Source: Candidatus Moduliflexus flocculans (GTDB taxonomy: Bacteria > Moduliflexota > Moduliflexia > Moduliflexales > Moduliflexaceae). From it: DNA of 54,544 nt. The position numbers and the translations under genes were made by a program. Each line of letters starts with the position of its first letter. The first letter of the stretch is position 1. Shown here one piece after another: positions 16,154-24,017 of the stretch. The stretch covers positions 693,376 to 747,919 of the forward strand of contig DF820459.1 in the NCBI GenBank assembly GCA_000739515.1, written 5' to 3'. The notes beneath the pieces were generated by a model that saw only the letters and a program-made list of their open reading frames with translations, searched no databases and was not told the origin of the DNA.

Positions 16154-16633
16154 ATGACCAAAGAAGAATATCTCAAAAGCATGAAAATGGTGCAAAAGAT
16201 GGATTTTAAAGATCGCGTGAACGATCTGAATGCGCTCAAACAGGCGTTTGGCGATCAGGTGGTTGAGGTTGTGCTGACAGAGCGCGGAAAAAAAGTCGAA
16301 CAGCAGTGGCAGCAGATTGCCAGCCAACGCGGAAAAAACGACATTGAGGAACTGAAAGAAACGCTCTGGAAATGGGTGCAGGAGGCGGGCTTTGAGTTTA
16401 CCAGCACGGAGACGGATGAAGGGACGCAGTTCCATGTCACGCGCTGCCCGTTAGCGGAGATCGCCCGCGAATTGCAGGCGGCAGATTGGGGCTATACCTG
16501 TTTTTGCGCCGATGATCCGCATATTGTGGCAGGCTTTAATCCCGCGATGGGATTTCGGCGCACGAAAACGCTGATGGAAGGGCATGATTGCTGCGATCAC
16601 TTCTACTACATGAAGGCGGATTCGTCAAAGTAG
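16154..16633 (+). CDS. L-2-amino-thiazoline-4-carboxylic acid hydrolase-like protein
   Basis: A 159-residue soluble protein. The C-terminal half has the signature of this family: RCPLAEIARELQAADWGYT followed by DDPHIVAGFNPAMGFRRTKTLM and the conserved pair of Cys in GHDCCDHFYYMK. The named activity opens a thiazoline ring during L-cysteine formation, but most relatives are uncharacterised. An AGAGGAGC box precedes the ATG. It stands alone between repeats. Confidence 0.7.
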   Translation: MTKEEYLKSMKMVQKMDFKDRVNDLNALKQAFGDQVVEVVLTERGKKVEQQWQQIASQRGKNDIEELKETLWKWVQEAGFEFTSTETDEGTQFHVTRCPLAEIARELQAADWGYTCFCADDPHIVAGFNPAMGFRRTKTLMEGHDCCDHFYYMKADSSK

Positions 16634-16643
16634 CTGATGTTAC

Positions 16644-16703
16644 TTCGAGAACGATAAGGATCGGCGGAATATCCTTTCTTACACTTATTCTTGTCGTTCT
16701 CGA
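16644..16703. repeat. Inverted repeat TTCGAGAACGA
   Basis: Arms 16644-16659 and 16683-16703 (TTCGAGAACGATAAGG and the complement of TTCGAGAACGACAAGAATAAG) flank a short centre. Only one copy was noticed. It lies between the hydrolase and phosphotransferase genes and may act as a terminator-like hairpin. Confidence 0.7.
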
Positions 16704-16730
16704 AAATGCGCATAAGGCCAGCATTACAAC

Positions 16731-17660
16731 ATGAAACAGGAAACGCCTCGAAGAATCGCCATCAATGACGAGCATGCTCAGGTCAAGATGCACGAGGGTG
16801 AAATTGACATAGACGCTGCGCTCGTCAGGCGGTTATTAATCGAGCAATTTCCGCATCTGGCTGAAAGAACAATAACTGTCGTGAGATCAGCAGGCACAGT
16901 CAACGCAATGTATCGCCTGGGGCACGATCTCTGTGCGCGATTGCCGCGAATGGGGAACTGGGCAGAGAGCATTGAAAGAGAATGCGCCTGGCTGCCAAAA
17001 CTTGCTCCATACATTTCGCTCAATATTCCAAAGCCGTTCGCGCAAGGGAAACCCACGAATGAGTATCCATATTCCTGGGCAATCTATCATTGGATTGAGG
17101 GATGTGCTTATCAAGATAATCTCGTCAGCGATGAGCGTCAGATAGCCTCTGAACTCGTGAACTTTATTTTGGAACTGCGAAGGGCGGATATGCAGGGAGC
17201 GCCTTGCGGCGGTCGACGTCCGTTAATCGAACTTGACGCAGCGACACGTGTTGCAATTGACTCTTCGCGCGGCATGATAGACACTCAAGCGGCATCAGCG
17301 GCATGGACGCACTCGCTTGAGTCACCTGTCTGGGATGGAAAGCCCGTCTGGATACATGGAGACTTGCTGAAATCCAATTTGTTAGTGCAAGAAGGCCGCC
17401 TTTGCGCCATCATTGATTTTGGCGGAGTTGGCATCGGCGATCCCGCTGCTGATGTGGTTCCCGCCTGGAGTGTCTTCAGCAGAATCGGGCGCGAAACATT
17501 CCGGCAGGCATTCGATGTGGATGACAACACCTGGAGCCGAGCGCGAGGTTATGCATTACATCAAGCATTGCTGATCATTCCATATTATCCCAAAACAAAC
17601 CCGGAATTTGTCACAATGGCAAAACACACAATCGAAGAAATCCTGATCGAATTCAAGTAG
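16731..17660 (+). CDS. Aminoglycoside phosphotransferase-family kinase
   Basis: A 309-residue APH/choline-kinase-like protein. The Brenner catalytic loop is WIHGDLLKSNLL near residue 203 and the metal-binding DFG-like motif is AIIDFGGVGIGDPAADVV near 223. An N-terminal lobe with MYRLGHDLCARLPR precedes. The family phosphorylates small-molecule hydroxyls; many members act on antibiotics, but genomic copies without a resistance context usually act on sugars or metabolites. No linked resistance genes are seen, so drug resistance should not be assumed. Confidence 0.82.
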   Translation: MKQETPRRIAINDEHAQVKMHEGEIDIDAALVRRLLIEQFPHLAERTITVVRSAGTVNAMYRLGHDLCARLPRMGNWAESIERECAWLPKLAPYISLNIPKPFAQGKPTNEYPYSWAIYHWIEGCAYQDNLVSDERQIASELVNFILELRRADMQGAPCGGRRPLIELDAATRVAIDSSRGMIDTQAASAAWTHSLESPVWDGKPVWIHGDLLKSNLLVQEGRLCAIIDFGGVGIGDPAADVVPAWSVFSRIGRETFRQAFDVDDNTWSRARGYALHQALLIIPYYPKTNPEFVTMAKHTIEEILIEFK

Positions 17661-17786
17661 CTTTACACGTTAGATGTTCTGGATTTTTGGCTCTGCGGTG
17701 GTGACGATCGTGCTATTCTTGCGATGAGGTATCGTTTTGAGTCGCGCCCATCAGAATGCACGAAAATTTTATTTTTGGAGGAAAAC

Positions 17787-18686
17787 ATGGATTTAACTGT
17801 TTTTCAAGTTGATGCTTTTACGACAATGCCTTTTCAGGGGAATCCTGCCGGAGTCGTGCTGAATGCCGATGGACTTTCTGAGCATCACATGCAGCAAATC
17901 GCGCGTGAGTTGAATAACTCTGAAACGGCTTTCATTTTTAATAGACCGACGGATGAGTATGAGATTGAAGTCAGGTTCTTTACCCCGACGAAAGAAGTTC
18001 CGATCTGCGGTCACGCCACCATCGCCTCGCATTATGTGTATGCGAAAGAGCATGGAATAGATCAGGGAATTATCCGGCAAAAAACGAAAGCAGGCATCTT
18101 GCCGGTTGAAATTGTGCAGGAAGATCATGATTTACGAATCATCATGACGCAAGCCGCGATTAAGTTCGGGAAAACGCTTGATGAGGCTGAAATAGACCTC
18201 TTAGTGCGCGGTTTGCGCCTCCGCCATGACGATCTTGATCGAAGCCTGCCGATACAAATTGTTTCAACAGGCCACTCGAAAGTCATGGTTCCCATCAAAA
18301 GCAAAGCGGTTCTTGACGCGATCCGTATCAATGAAACGCATTTATGCGAATTAAGCGCGCTGATCGCCTGCAACGGGTTTTACACGTTTTCATTTGACAC
18401 GCAGGAGCGCGATGTGCTGGTCTGCGGAAGAATATTTGCGCCTGCCATCGGCATTGCGGAAGACCCGGTCACAGGCAACGCCAACGGTCCATTGGGCGCC
18501 TATTTAACGCGGTGTCATCGAATTAAACAACAGCACGACGGGTTCACGTTTACGATTGCGCAAGGGGAAGCCATGCGCAGAAAAGGATATATGAACGTCC
18601 ATGTGTATAGTTCAGAAAAAGAAGCCGAACTCATTAAGATTAGCGGAAGAGCCTGTATTGTGTTCAAAACAACGATTTCGATGTAA
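17787..18686 (+). CDS. PhzF-family isomerase
   Basis: A 299-residue phenazine-biosynthesis-like protein with two pseudo-symmetric diaminopimelate-epimerase-type domains. The N-terminal FQVDAFTTMPFQGNPAGVVL, the catalytic Glu in ELNNSETAFIF, FTPTKEVPICGHATIAS and the second-half GIAEDPVTGNANGPLGAY are all typical. The usual reaction is an isomerisation moving a double bond, but substrates vary and no phenazine genes are near. GGAGG at 17777-17781 supports ATG 17787 over the opening at 17724. Confidence 0.9.
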   Translation: MDLTVFQVDAFTTMPFQGNPAGVVLNADGLSEHHMQQIARELNNSETAFIFNRPTDEYEIEVRFFTPTKEVPICGHATIASHYVYAKEHGIDQGIIRQKTKAGILPVEIVQEDHDLRIIMTQAAIKFGKTLDEAEIDLLVRGLRLRHDDLDRSLPIQIVSTGHSKVMVPIKSKAVLDAIRINETHLCELSALIACNGFYTFSFDTQERDVLVCGRIFAPAIGIAEDPVTGNANGPLGAYLTRCHRIKQQHDGFTFTIAQGEAMRRKGYMNVHVYSSEKEAELIKISGRACIVFKTTISM

Positions 18687-18759
18687 TCTGAGAAAATATG
18701 CAGGCGAATCTCCCGATACATTTGACTATTAACGCACGAAAAAGAAGCGAAGGAACGCG

Positions 18760-19599
18760 ATGAAGACGATTATTTTGGATGGAAAAGTGTTAGCACAGCA
18801 GATAGAAAAGGAATTAGCTCTTCGCGTGCAACGCATCAAAGAGCGCAACAACGGGAAAACGCCGATTTTGGCGACCATTTTAGTCGGGGATGATCCCGCA
18901 TCCGCAACCTACGTCAGGATGAAAGGGAACGCATGTCAACGTGTCGGCATGGAATCGCTGAAAATCGTCCTTCCACAAACGTCGACAACGGATGAACTGC
19001 TCAACGAAATCGCGCAACTGAATGCGAATCCCGACATCTCCGGGATTTTGCTCCAGCATCCCGTTCCATCCCAGATTGACGAACGGTGTTGTTTTGAGAA
19101 AATTGACATTACAAAAGATGTTGACGGCGTCACCGCGCTTGGTTTTGGACGAATGGCGATGAATGAACTGGCATACGGCTCGGCGACGCCTGCCGGGATT
19201 ATGCGGCTGCTGCGCCATTATCAAATTCCAATCGAAGGAAAGTCGGCTGTTGTCGGACGCAGCCCGATTCTTGGAAAGCCGATTGCGATGATGCTATTGA
19301 ATGCCAATGCCACCGTGACGATCTGCCATTCGAAAACGCAGAATTTGCCCGACATCATCAGCCGGGCTGACATTGTGGTCGGCGCAGTCGGCAGGCCGGA
19401 ATTTATCAAAGGCGCCTGGATCAAAGAAGGCGCCGTTGTTGTTGACGCAGGCTATCATCCCGGCAAGGTCGGCGATGTGGAACTTTCCGCTGCCATTCCC
19501 AAATGCGCGGCATATACGCCTGTTCCCGGCGGCGTCGGGCCGATGACTATCGCGACGCTGATTGCGCAAACCGTCGAAGCGGCGGAAAAGAGTCTCTGA
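18760..19599 (+). CDS. folD: Bifunctional methylenetetrahydrofolate dehydrogenase/methenyltetrahydrofolate cyclohydrolase
   Basis: A 279-residue FolD, interconverting 5,10-methylene-, methenyl- and 10-formyl-tetrahydrofolate with NADP. The catalytic Lys is in the [14 protein letters not shown] motif, with [24 protein letters not shown], the nucleotide-binding [11 protein letters not shown] and C-terminal [15 protein letters not shown]. Length is normal for the family. It appears to be a single housekeeping gene. Confidence 0.96.
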   Translation: MKTIILDGKVLAQQIEKELALRVQRIKERNNGKTPILATILVGDDPASATYVRMKGNACQRVGMESLKIVLPQTSTTDELLNEIAQLNANPDISGILLQHPVPSQIDERCCFEKIDITKDVDGVTALGFGRMAMNELAYGSATPAGIMRLLRHYQIPIEGKSAVVGRSPILGKPIAMMLLNANATVTICHSKTQNLPDIISRADIVVGAVGRPEFIKGAWIKEGAVVVDAGYHPGKVGDVELSAAIPKCAAYTPVPGGVGPMTIATLIAQTVEAAEKSL

Positions 19600-19672
19600 T
19601 ATTACCCAGTCATCTTGCTATCCACTTGCAGGGCGATGATTCATCCGGTAATATGAAAAAGGGAAATTGAAT

Positions 19673-20658
19673 ATGAACGACAAAATATCTGAAACAGCAA
19701 TGGCAATCGCCTCCTTACGCGCATTAGCAAATTATGAGTCTGACGCAGCCATCCAAAGCCGCGATAATCTGGCGGAATGTTTTCTGCCAGAAGACCGTCA
19801 GGCAGCGTTAAAGACGCTGAATTCACGAGCAATGATCAAACCGCAGATTCCTCAAGGGATGTATGAATATGTCATTGCCAGAACAACCTATTTTGACAGC
19901 GTCTTTGTTGAGGCGCTCAAGAATTCCATTGAACAAATCGTCTTTTTAGGGGCAGGCTTCAATTCCTAACATAATTTTTCAACCCACCCCTTGCCCCTCC
20001 CAGGAGGGGAATCGCGGATCGAGGCGACTCTGCCTGACATTCCCCTCCTGGGAGGGGCAAGGGGTGGGTGATCAAAAAATGTTAGGAAGTGAAAGGGGCA
20101 GGCTATGACAGCCGTCCGTATCGGTTTCATGCATTGCTCTCCACGACAAAGATATTTGAATTAGACGCGAAGCCGACGCAAGAGCATAAGCTCGCCTGTT
20201 TGCGTCAGCAGAACATTCCGATTCATCAAAATATTTCGTTCATCCCCATGAATTTTGAGACGGATGATCTTATTACGACGCTTTGCCGGCATGGATATGA
20301 CAGACAGAAGCAAACCCTTTTTATCTGGGAAGGCGTCACTTTTTATTTATCACAGACAACGGTGAGACGCATGCTTCAGGTTTTACGGGAGAATTCTGGC
20401 GTCGGAAGCCGGGTGTGTTTTGATTTTCAAACCATTCGCGATGAGCGCGATTTGATTCAGACTGGATTAGTGGATGAAACCATCAAATTTGGCATTCCAT
20501 CAGAGAACATCGCCCGTTTTATCAATGAGCATCAGTATCGGATTGTCGAACATGTAACCGCAGACGAAATGGAACGGCGATTTCTGACCTTACAAAATGG
20601 CGACCTCTTCGGGAAGATTATGCCGATGATGAATTTTTTATTGATCGAGCACGATTAA
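19673..20658 (+). pseudogene. LCM-type SAM-dependent methyltransferase, split by a palindromic element
   Basis: Two in-order pieces belong to one gene. The first (19673 to the TAA at 19967-19969) ends in IVFLGAGFNS; the second resumes as GAGYDSRPYRF in an open frame from 20089. Between them sits a 135-bp element with an 11-bp duplication. Deleting 146 bp (19959-20104) rejoins LGAGYDSRPYRF, the SAM-binding motif of leucine-carboxyl-methyltransferase-like enzymes, and gives a 279-residue frame with the downstream FIWEGVTFYLS motif, which is the normal family length. The gene is otherwise undamaged, so the insertion looks recent. ATG 19673 is preferred to the TTG at 19667. The target of methylation is unknown. 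Confidence 0.9.
19959..20093. mobile_element. Palindromic MITE-like element (family G) with 11-bp target duplication
   Basis: About 54-bp terminal inverted repeats (TTCAATTCCTAACATAATTT-like ends running into the CCACCCCTTGCCCCTCCCAG block) surround a 26-bp centre. It is bounded by AGGGGCAGGCT at 19948-19958 and again at 20094-20104. It encodes no protein. A solo arm is at 31-61 and a related outer element at 13277-13442. No matching transposase is in the window, so it must be moved in trans. Confidence 0.9.
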
Positions 20659-20680
20659 TACGGCGTAGAGAGGAAAAATC

Positions 20681-21121
20681 GTGCAATTGGCGATGATTAA
20701 GACGCTTCAGGACGTTGAGCAGTGCGTGGAATTATATATTGAGGTTTTTAATGCCGCTCCCTGGAATGATGAATGGACAACGGCAACCGCCTCTCAGCGG
20801 CTCTCCGATATTTACCATTCGCCAGGATTTCTTGGGATCGCCTGCCATGTTGATGATAGGCTTGTCGGTTGTCTTTTGGGAAATATTGAACAGTATTATA
20901 CCGGCCCATACTTTTTCCTGAAAGAGATGTGTGTGCGAACCGCCCTGCAACGGCAGGGAATTGGCCAGCAGTTATTCGAGCGCCTGTATCAGCAATTACA
21001 ACAAGATCAGATGACCTCCATTCTTCTGTTTACGGCAAAAGATTTTTTCCCATATACGTTTTATCAGAAGCATGGCTTTCATGAAGTCAACGGCATGAGG
21101 ATGATGAAAAAAGACTGGTGA
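20681..21121 (+). CDS. GNAT-family N-acetyltransferase
   Basis: A 146-residue Gcn5-type acetyltransferase. The acetyl-CoA loop is VRTALQRQGIGQQLFERL (Q/RxxGxG/A), preceded by the beta4 strand FLKEMCVR and followed by KDFFPYTFYQKHGFHEV. The GTG at 20681 is preceded by GAGAGG and is taken as start; ATG at 20693 is the alternative. Substrate unknown. A clear terminator follows. Confidence 0.82.
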   Translation: MQLAMIKTLQDVEQCVELYIEVFNAAPWNDEWTTATASQRLSDIYHSPGFLGIACHVDDRLVGCLLGNIEQYYTGPYFFLKEMCVRTALQRQGIGQQLFERLYQQLQQDQMTSILLFTAKDFFPYTFYQKHGFHEVNGMRMMKKDW

Positions 21122-21145
21122 CCACTGAAAAGGATGAGAAAAAAC

Positions 21146-21182
21146 GCCTTCGCGGAATCATTCGTGAAGGCAGCATTTTTTA
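21146..21182 (+). terminator. Rho-independent terminator after the GNAT gene
   Basis: A 9-bp stem (GCCTTCGCG / CGTGAAGGC, 21146-21171, one G-T pair) with an 8-nt loop is followed within four bases by a run of T at 21176-21181. Confidence 0.75.
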
Positions 21183-21236
21183 AGGAGATTCTTGTGGGAA
21201 AAGAATTTTTAGACTACTTTTAGAAAGGAAAATATT

Positions 21237-22298
21237 ATGTCAATTTTACGAGTTGGCGTGACTGGCTGCGGCGTCGGGCAGTCGCATATCCGCGCGTTTC
21301 AAAGCTTGCCGCAGGAATTCGAAGTCGTTGCGCTGTGCGATATCGATCTCGCGAAGGCGCAAAGCATTGCCGCAGAATTAAAGATTCCGCATGTATTTAC
21401 CGATTTTGGCGAGTTCTGCGGCATGGAAGAATTAGATGTCATTGACTTATGCACGCCGTCGTTTCTCCATGCCACGCAGACGCGGCAGGCGGCATTAGCG
21501 GGGAAACACGTGATTTGCGAAAAACCGGTCGCCGGGTCGCTTCAGGAAGTGGATGAACTCATTGCATTGGAGCGTGCGTCAAATGTCCGGATCATGCCGA
21601 TTTTTCAATATCGGTTCGGGCATGGCATTCAGAAATTAAAATATCTGATGCAGGAAGGGCTTGCTGGCCGCGCTTATCTCAGCACGGTCGAAACCGCATG
21701 GCGGCGACGCGCCGAATATTACGCGGCTCCCTGGCGCGGCAAATGGGAGACCGAATTGGGCGGCGCATTAGTCACGCTGGCGGTGCATGCGCATGACATG
21801 CTCTGTTATGCCATCGGCCCGGCGAAAAGCGTGTTTGCTCGCGCAGCGACGATGGTGAATCCGATTCAGGTGGAAGATTGCGTGTCGGCCTCGTTAGAAA
21901 TGGCGGATGGCTCATTCGCGTCATTATCCGTTACTACCGGCTCATCGCAGCAGATCAGCCGTCATCGCTTCTGCTTCAGCCAGCTTTCGGCGGAAAGCAA
22001 CACCGAGCCGTATAATAATGGCGCAGACCCCTGGATATTTACCGGCGATTCCCCGGAAATTAACACGCAGATTCAAGCCGCGTTGCAACGCTTTACGCCG
22101 CAGCCGGAAGGGTTCGTCGGCCAGTTTACGCGCTTTTGTGCCGCCTTGCGCAACCAGACGGAATTGCCGGTCACGTTGAACGATGCCCGCATGTCGCTGG
22201 AATTAATTACCGCCATTTATCATTCCGCGCAAACCGGGCAGCCGGTCAATCTGCCAATCGGAAAAGATCATCCCCAATACGCGAGTTGGCGGCCATAA
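21237..22298 (+). CDS. Gfo/Idh/MocA family oxidoreductase
   Basis: A 353-residue NAD(P)-dependent dehydrogenase. Rossmann motif VTGCGVGQSHIRAFQSL, EKP motif as VICEKPVAGS, and the C-terminal domain with TELGGALVTLAVHAHDMLCY. Third member of the family in the window and unlinked to other sugar genes. AGAAAGGA precedes the ATG. Substrate unknown. Confidence 0.87.
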   Translation: MSILRVGVTGCGVGQSHIRAFQSLPQEFEVVALCDIDLAKAQSIAAELKIPHVFTDFGEFCGMEELDVIDLCTPSFLHATQTRQAALAGKHVICEKPVAGSLQEVDELIALERASNVRIMPIFQYRFGHGIQKLKYLMQEGLAGRAYLSTVETAWRRRAEYYAAPWRGKWETELGGALVTLAVHAHDMLCYAIGPAKSVFARAATMVNPIQVEDCVSASLEMADGSFASLSVTTGSSQQISRHRFCFSQLSAESNTEPYNNGADPWIFTGDSPEINTQIQAALQRFTPQPEGFVGQFTRFCAALRNQTELPVTLNDARMSLELITAIYHSAQTGQPVNLPIGKDHPQYASWRP

Positions 22299-22316
22299 AA
22301 ATTCGCGACAAAAAAA

Positions 22317-22343
22317 CCCTGTCAGGGTCGATCCCTGACAGGG
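22317..22343. repeat. Palindrome CCCTGTCAGGG (family C), terminator-like
   Basis: Perfect CCCTGTCAGGGTCGATCCCT-type palindrome preceded by a run of A, between convergent genes (dehydrogenase and helicase). It has the shape of a terminator for the minus-strand helicase gene, whose transcript would read the A-run as U. Confidence 0.8.
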
Positions 22344-22359
22344 CACGTATAGAAGACTG

Positions 22360-23649
22360 TTACGCGCTCTTCCGAACGTTTTTTCTGCTGACAAGCCGCT
22401 GAGTTCGTCCCATCGCTCTTGGCGCGAATGATCCGCCTCTCGCCGGGCCTTTTGATTGAAGACCTCTGTTCTGGCCTCGCCGCCCCATGTCAATCGGCTC
22501 TGCCGGAATAGACGCATCTGGCTCATAGCCCGCAATCAGTTGTTTCGGGATTGGCGATTTCAGCAAGCGTTCGATGTCTTTGAGCAAATGCTGTTCATCC
22601 ACGCAGACCAGCGACACGGCTTTGCCTTCGCTGCCGGCGCGACCGGTGCGGCCAATGCGATGAATGTAATCTTCGGACACGTTTGGAAGTTCGAAGTTGA
22701 CGACGTGCGGCAATTGTTCGATATCAAGCCCGCGCGCCGCAATATCAGTCGCGACTAACACGCGCACGTCGCCGCGCTTGAAATCCGACAGCGCCTTCGT
22801 TCGCGCTCCCTGACTTTTATTGCCATGAATCGCCGCTGCCCGGATGCCGTCTTGCGCAAGCTGCTCGCTCAACTTGTTGGCGCCATGTTTCGTGCGCGTG
22901 AACACTAACACCTGTTTCCAGTTTTGCGAGCCGATCAAGAATGACAGAAGTTCGCGTTTCCGCTTGCGATCAACCGGATGAATCACCTGCTCCACGCTTT
23001 CTTTGGCCATGTTGCGACGAGCGACTTCAATCAGGGCCGGGGATTTTAACAGGCTTTCCGCCAGTGTTTTGACATCATCGGAGAGCGTGGCAAAAAATAA
23101 AAGATTCTGCCGTTGCTGCGGCAACAATGCCAGGATTTTGCGAATATCTCGAATAAATCCCATGTCCAGCATCCGGTCGGCTTCGTCCATCACCAGCGTT
23201 TCGACAGTGGATAAATCCAACGTTCCTTGCTGCACATGGTCTAACAGGCGGCCTGGCGTGGCAACTAAAATATCCACTCCTGCGCGAAGACGCTTGATCT
23301 GCGGTTGAATTTTCACGCCACCGAAAATGACCGTTGAAGTCACTGGCAGATGTTTGCCATAGGCCGTGACGCTTTCTTCGACTTGCGCTGCAAGTTCGCG
23401 AGTTGGCGTCAGGATGAGAGCGCGGATGCGGCGCGTGCCTTTCGCCGAGGCGCGCTCGCTTAACCGCTGCAAGAGCGGCAACGCAAAACCAGCGGTTTTG
23501 CCTGTGCCGGTCTGGGCGCCTGCCATAATGTCTTTGCCTGCGAGAATAACGGGAATGGCCTGACGTTGAATCGGGGTGGGTTCATGATAGCCTTGTTCGG
23601 CAACTGCGCGGAGTAATTCGGCTGAAAGGCCGAGTGTCGTAAATGACAT
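22360..23649 (-). CDS. DEAD-box ATP-dependent RNA helicase (RhlE-like)
   Basis: A 429-residue RNA helicase. Visible motifs in order: Q motif [42 protein letters not shown], then FATLS in place of the usual SAT, and in domain 2 [23 protein letters not shown] and [11 protein letters not shown] basic glycine- and arginine-rich C-terminus (about 385-429) probably binds RNA. Role in ribosome assembly or RNA turnover is likely. The Phe in motif III is odd, since its Ser normally couples ATP hydrolysis to unwinding. Confidence 0.93.
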   Translation of the reverse strand: MSFTTLGLSAELLRAVAEQGYHEPTPIQRQAIPVILAGKDIMAGAQTGTGKTAGFALPLLQRLSERASAKGTRRIRALILTPTRELAAQVEESVTAYGKHLPVTSTVIFGGVKIQPQIKRLRAGVDILVATPGRLLDHVQQGTLDLSTVETLVMDEADRMLDMGFIRDIRKILALLPQQRQNLLFFATLSDDVKTLAESLLKSPALIEVARRNMAKESVEQVIHPVDRKRKRELLSFLIGSQNWKQVLVFTRTKHGANKLSEQLAQDGIRAAAIHGNKSQGARTKALSDFKRGDVRVLVATDIAARGLDIEQLPHVVNFELPNVSEDYIHRIGRTGRAGSEGKAVSLVCVDEQHLLKDIERLLKSPIPKQLIAGYEPDASIPAEPIDMGRRGQNRGLQSKGPARGGSFAPRAMGRTQRLVSRKNVRKSA

Positions 23650-23866
23650 ACTGCGTAATCCTTTTGTAAAGGCAGTTCAAACATACTCGCAATACATCAT
23701 TCACACTAAAAAATAGCTGGATAATTGGATACTGAGTTATGACGTCTGCCTATTATAGTAACATACGACGATGTTCATCATCGTCTTCTGCAAGCCTTCT
23801 TACGTAAAGCCGCTTATCTGTCAAGGAGAATATGCGTTTGGGGGATTGTTTTTCTATTCCCCATCA

Positions 23867-24000
23867 GCAGGCAGGGCGATTACGTTCTCGTGAACATGTG
23901 TCATGGCGAGGAGTGACAACGACGAAGCCATCCCTGGATTGGGCGAGATGGCTTTGTCGCTGACGCTCCGCGCAATGACAGAACGTAACAGCCCTGCTGC
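23867..24000. repeat. Long composite inverted repeat (family H, copy 2)
   Basis: Outer arms 23867-23888 and 23980-24000 (GCAGGCAGGGCGATTACGTT and the complement of GCAGCAGGGCTGTTACGTTC) surround an inner TGTCATGGCGAGGAGTGACA ... CGCAATGACA inverted repeat. It fills the end of the 368-bp gap 23650-24017 between the helicase and the large secreted-protein gene; the rest of that gap holds the helicase promoter region and no gene. Confidence 0.85.
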
Positions 24001-24017
24001 TTGAGAGGGGATATTGT

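Noticed and set aside
16731..17660. Antibiotic-resistance gene
   Set aside because: The APH fold alone does not show drug resistance, and no resistance context or mobile marker is adjacent.
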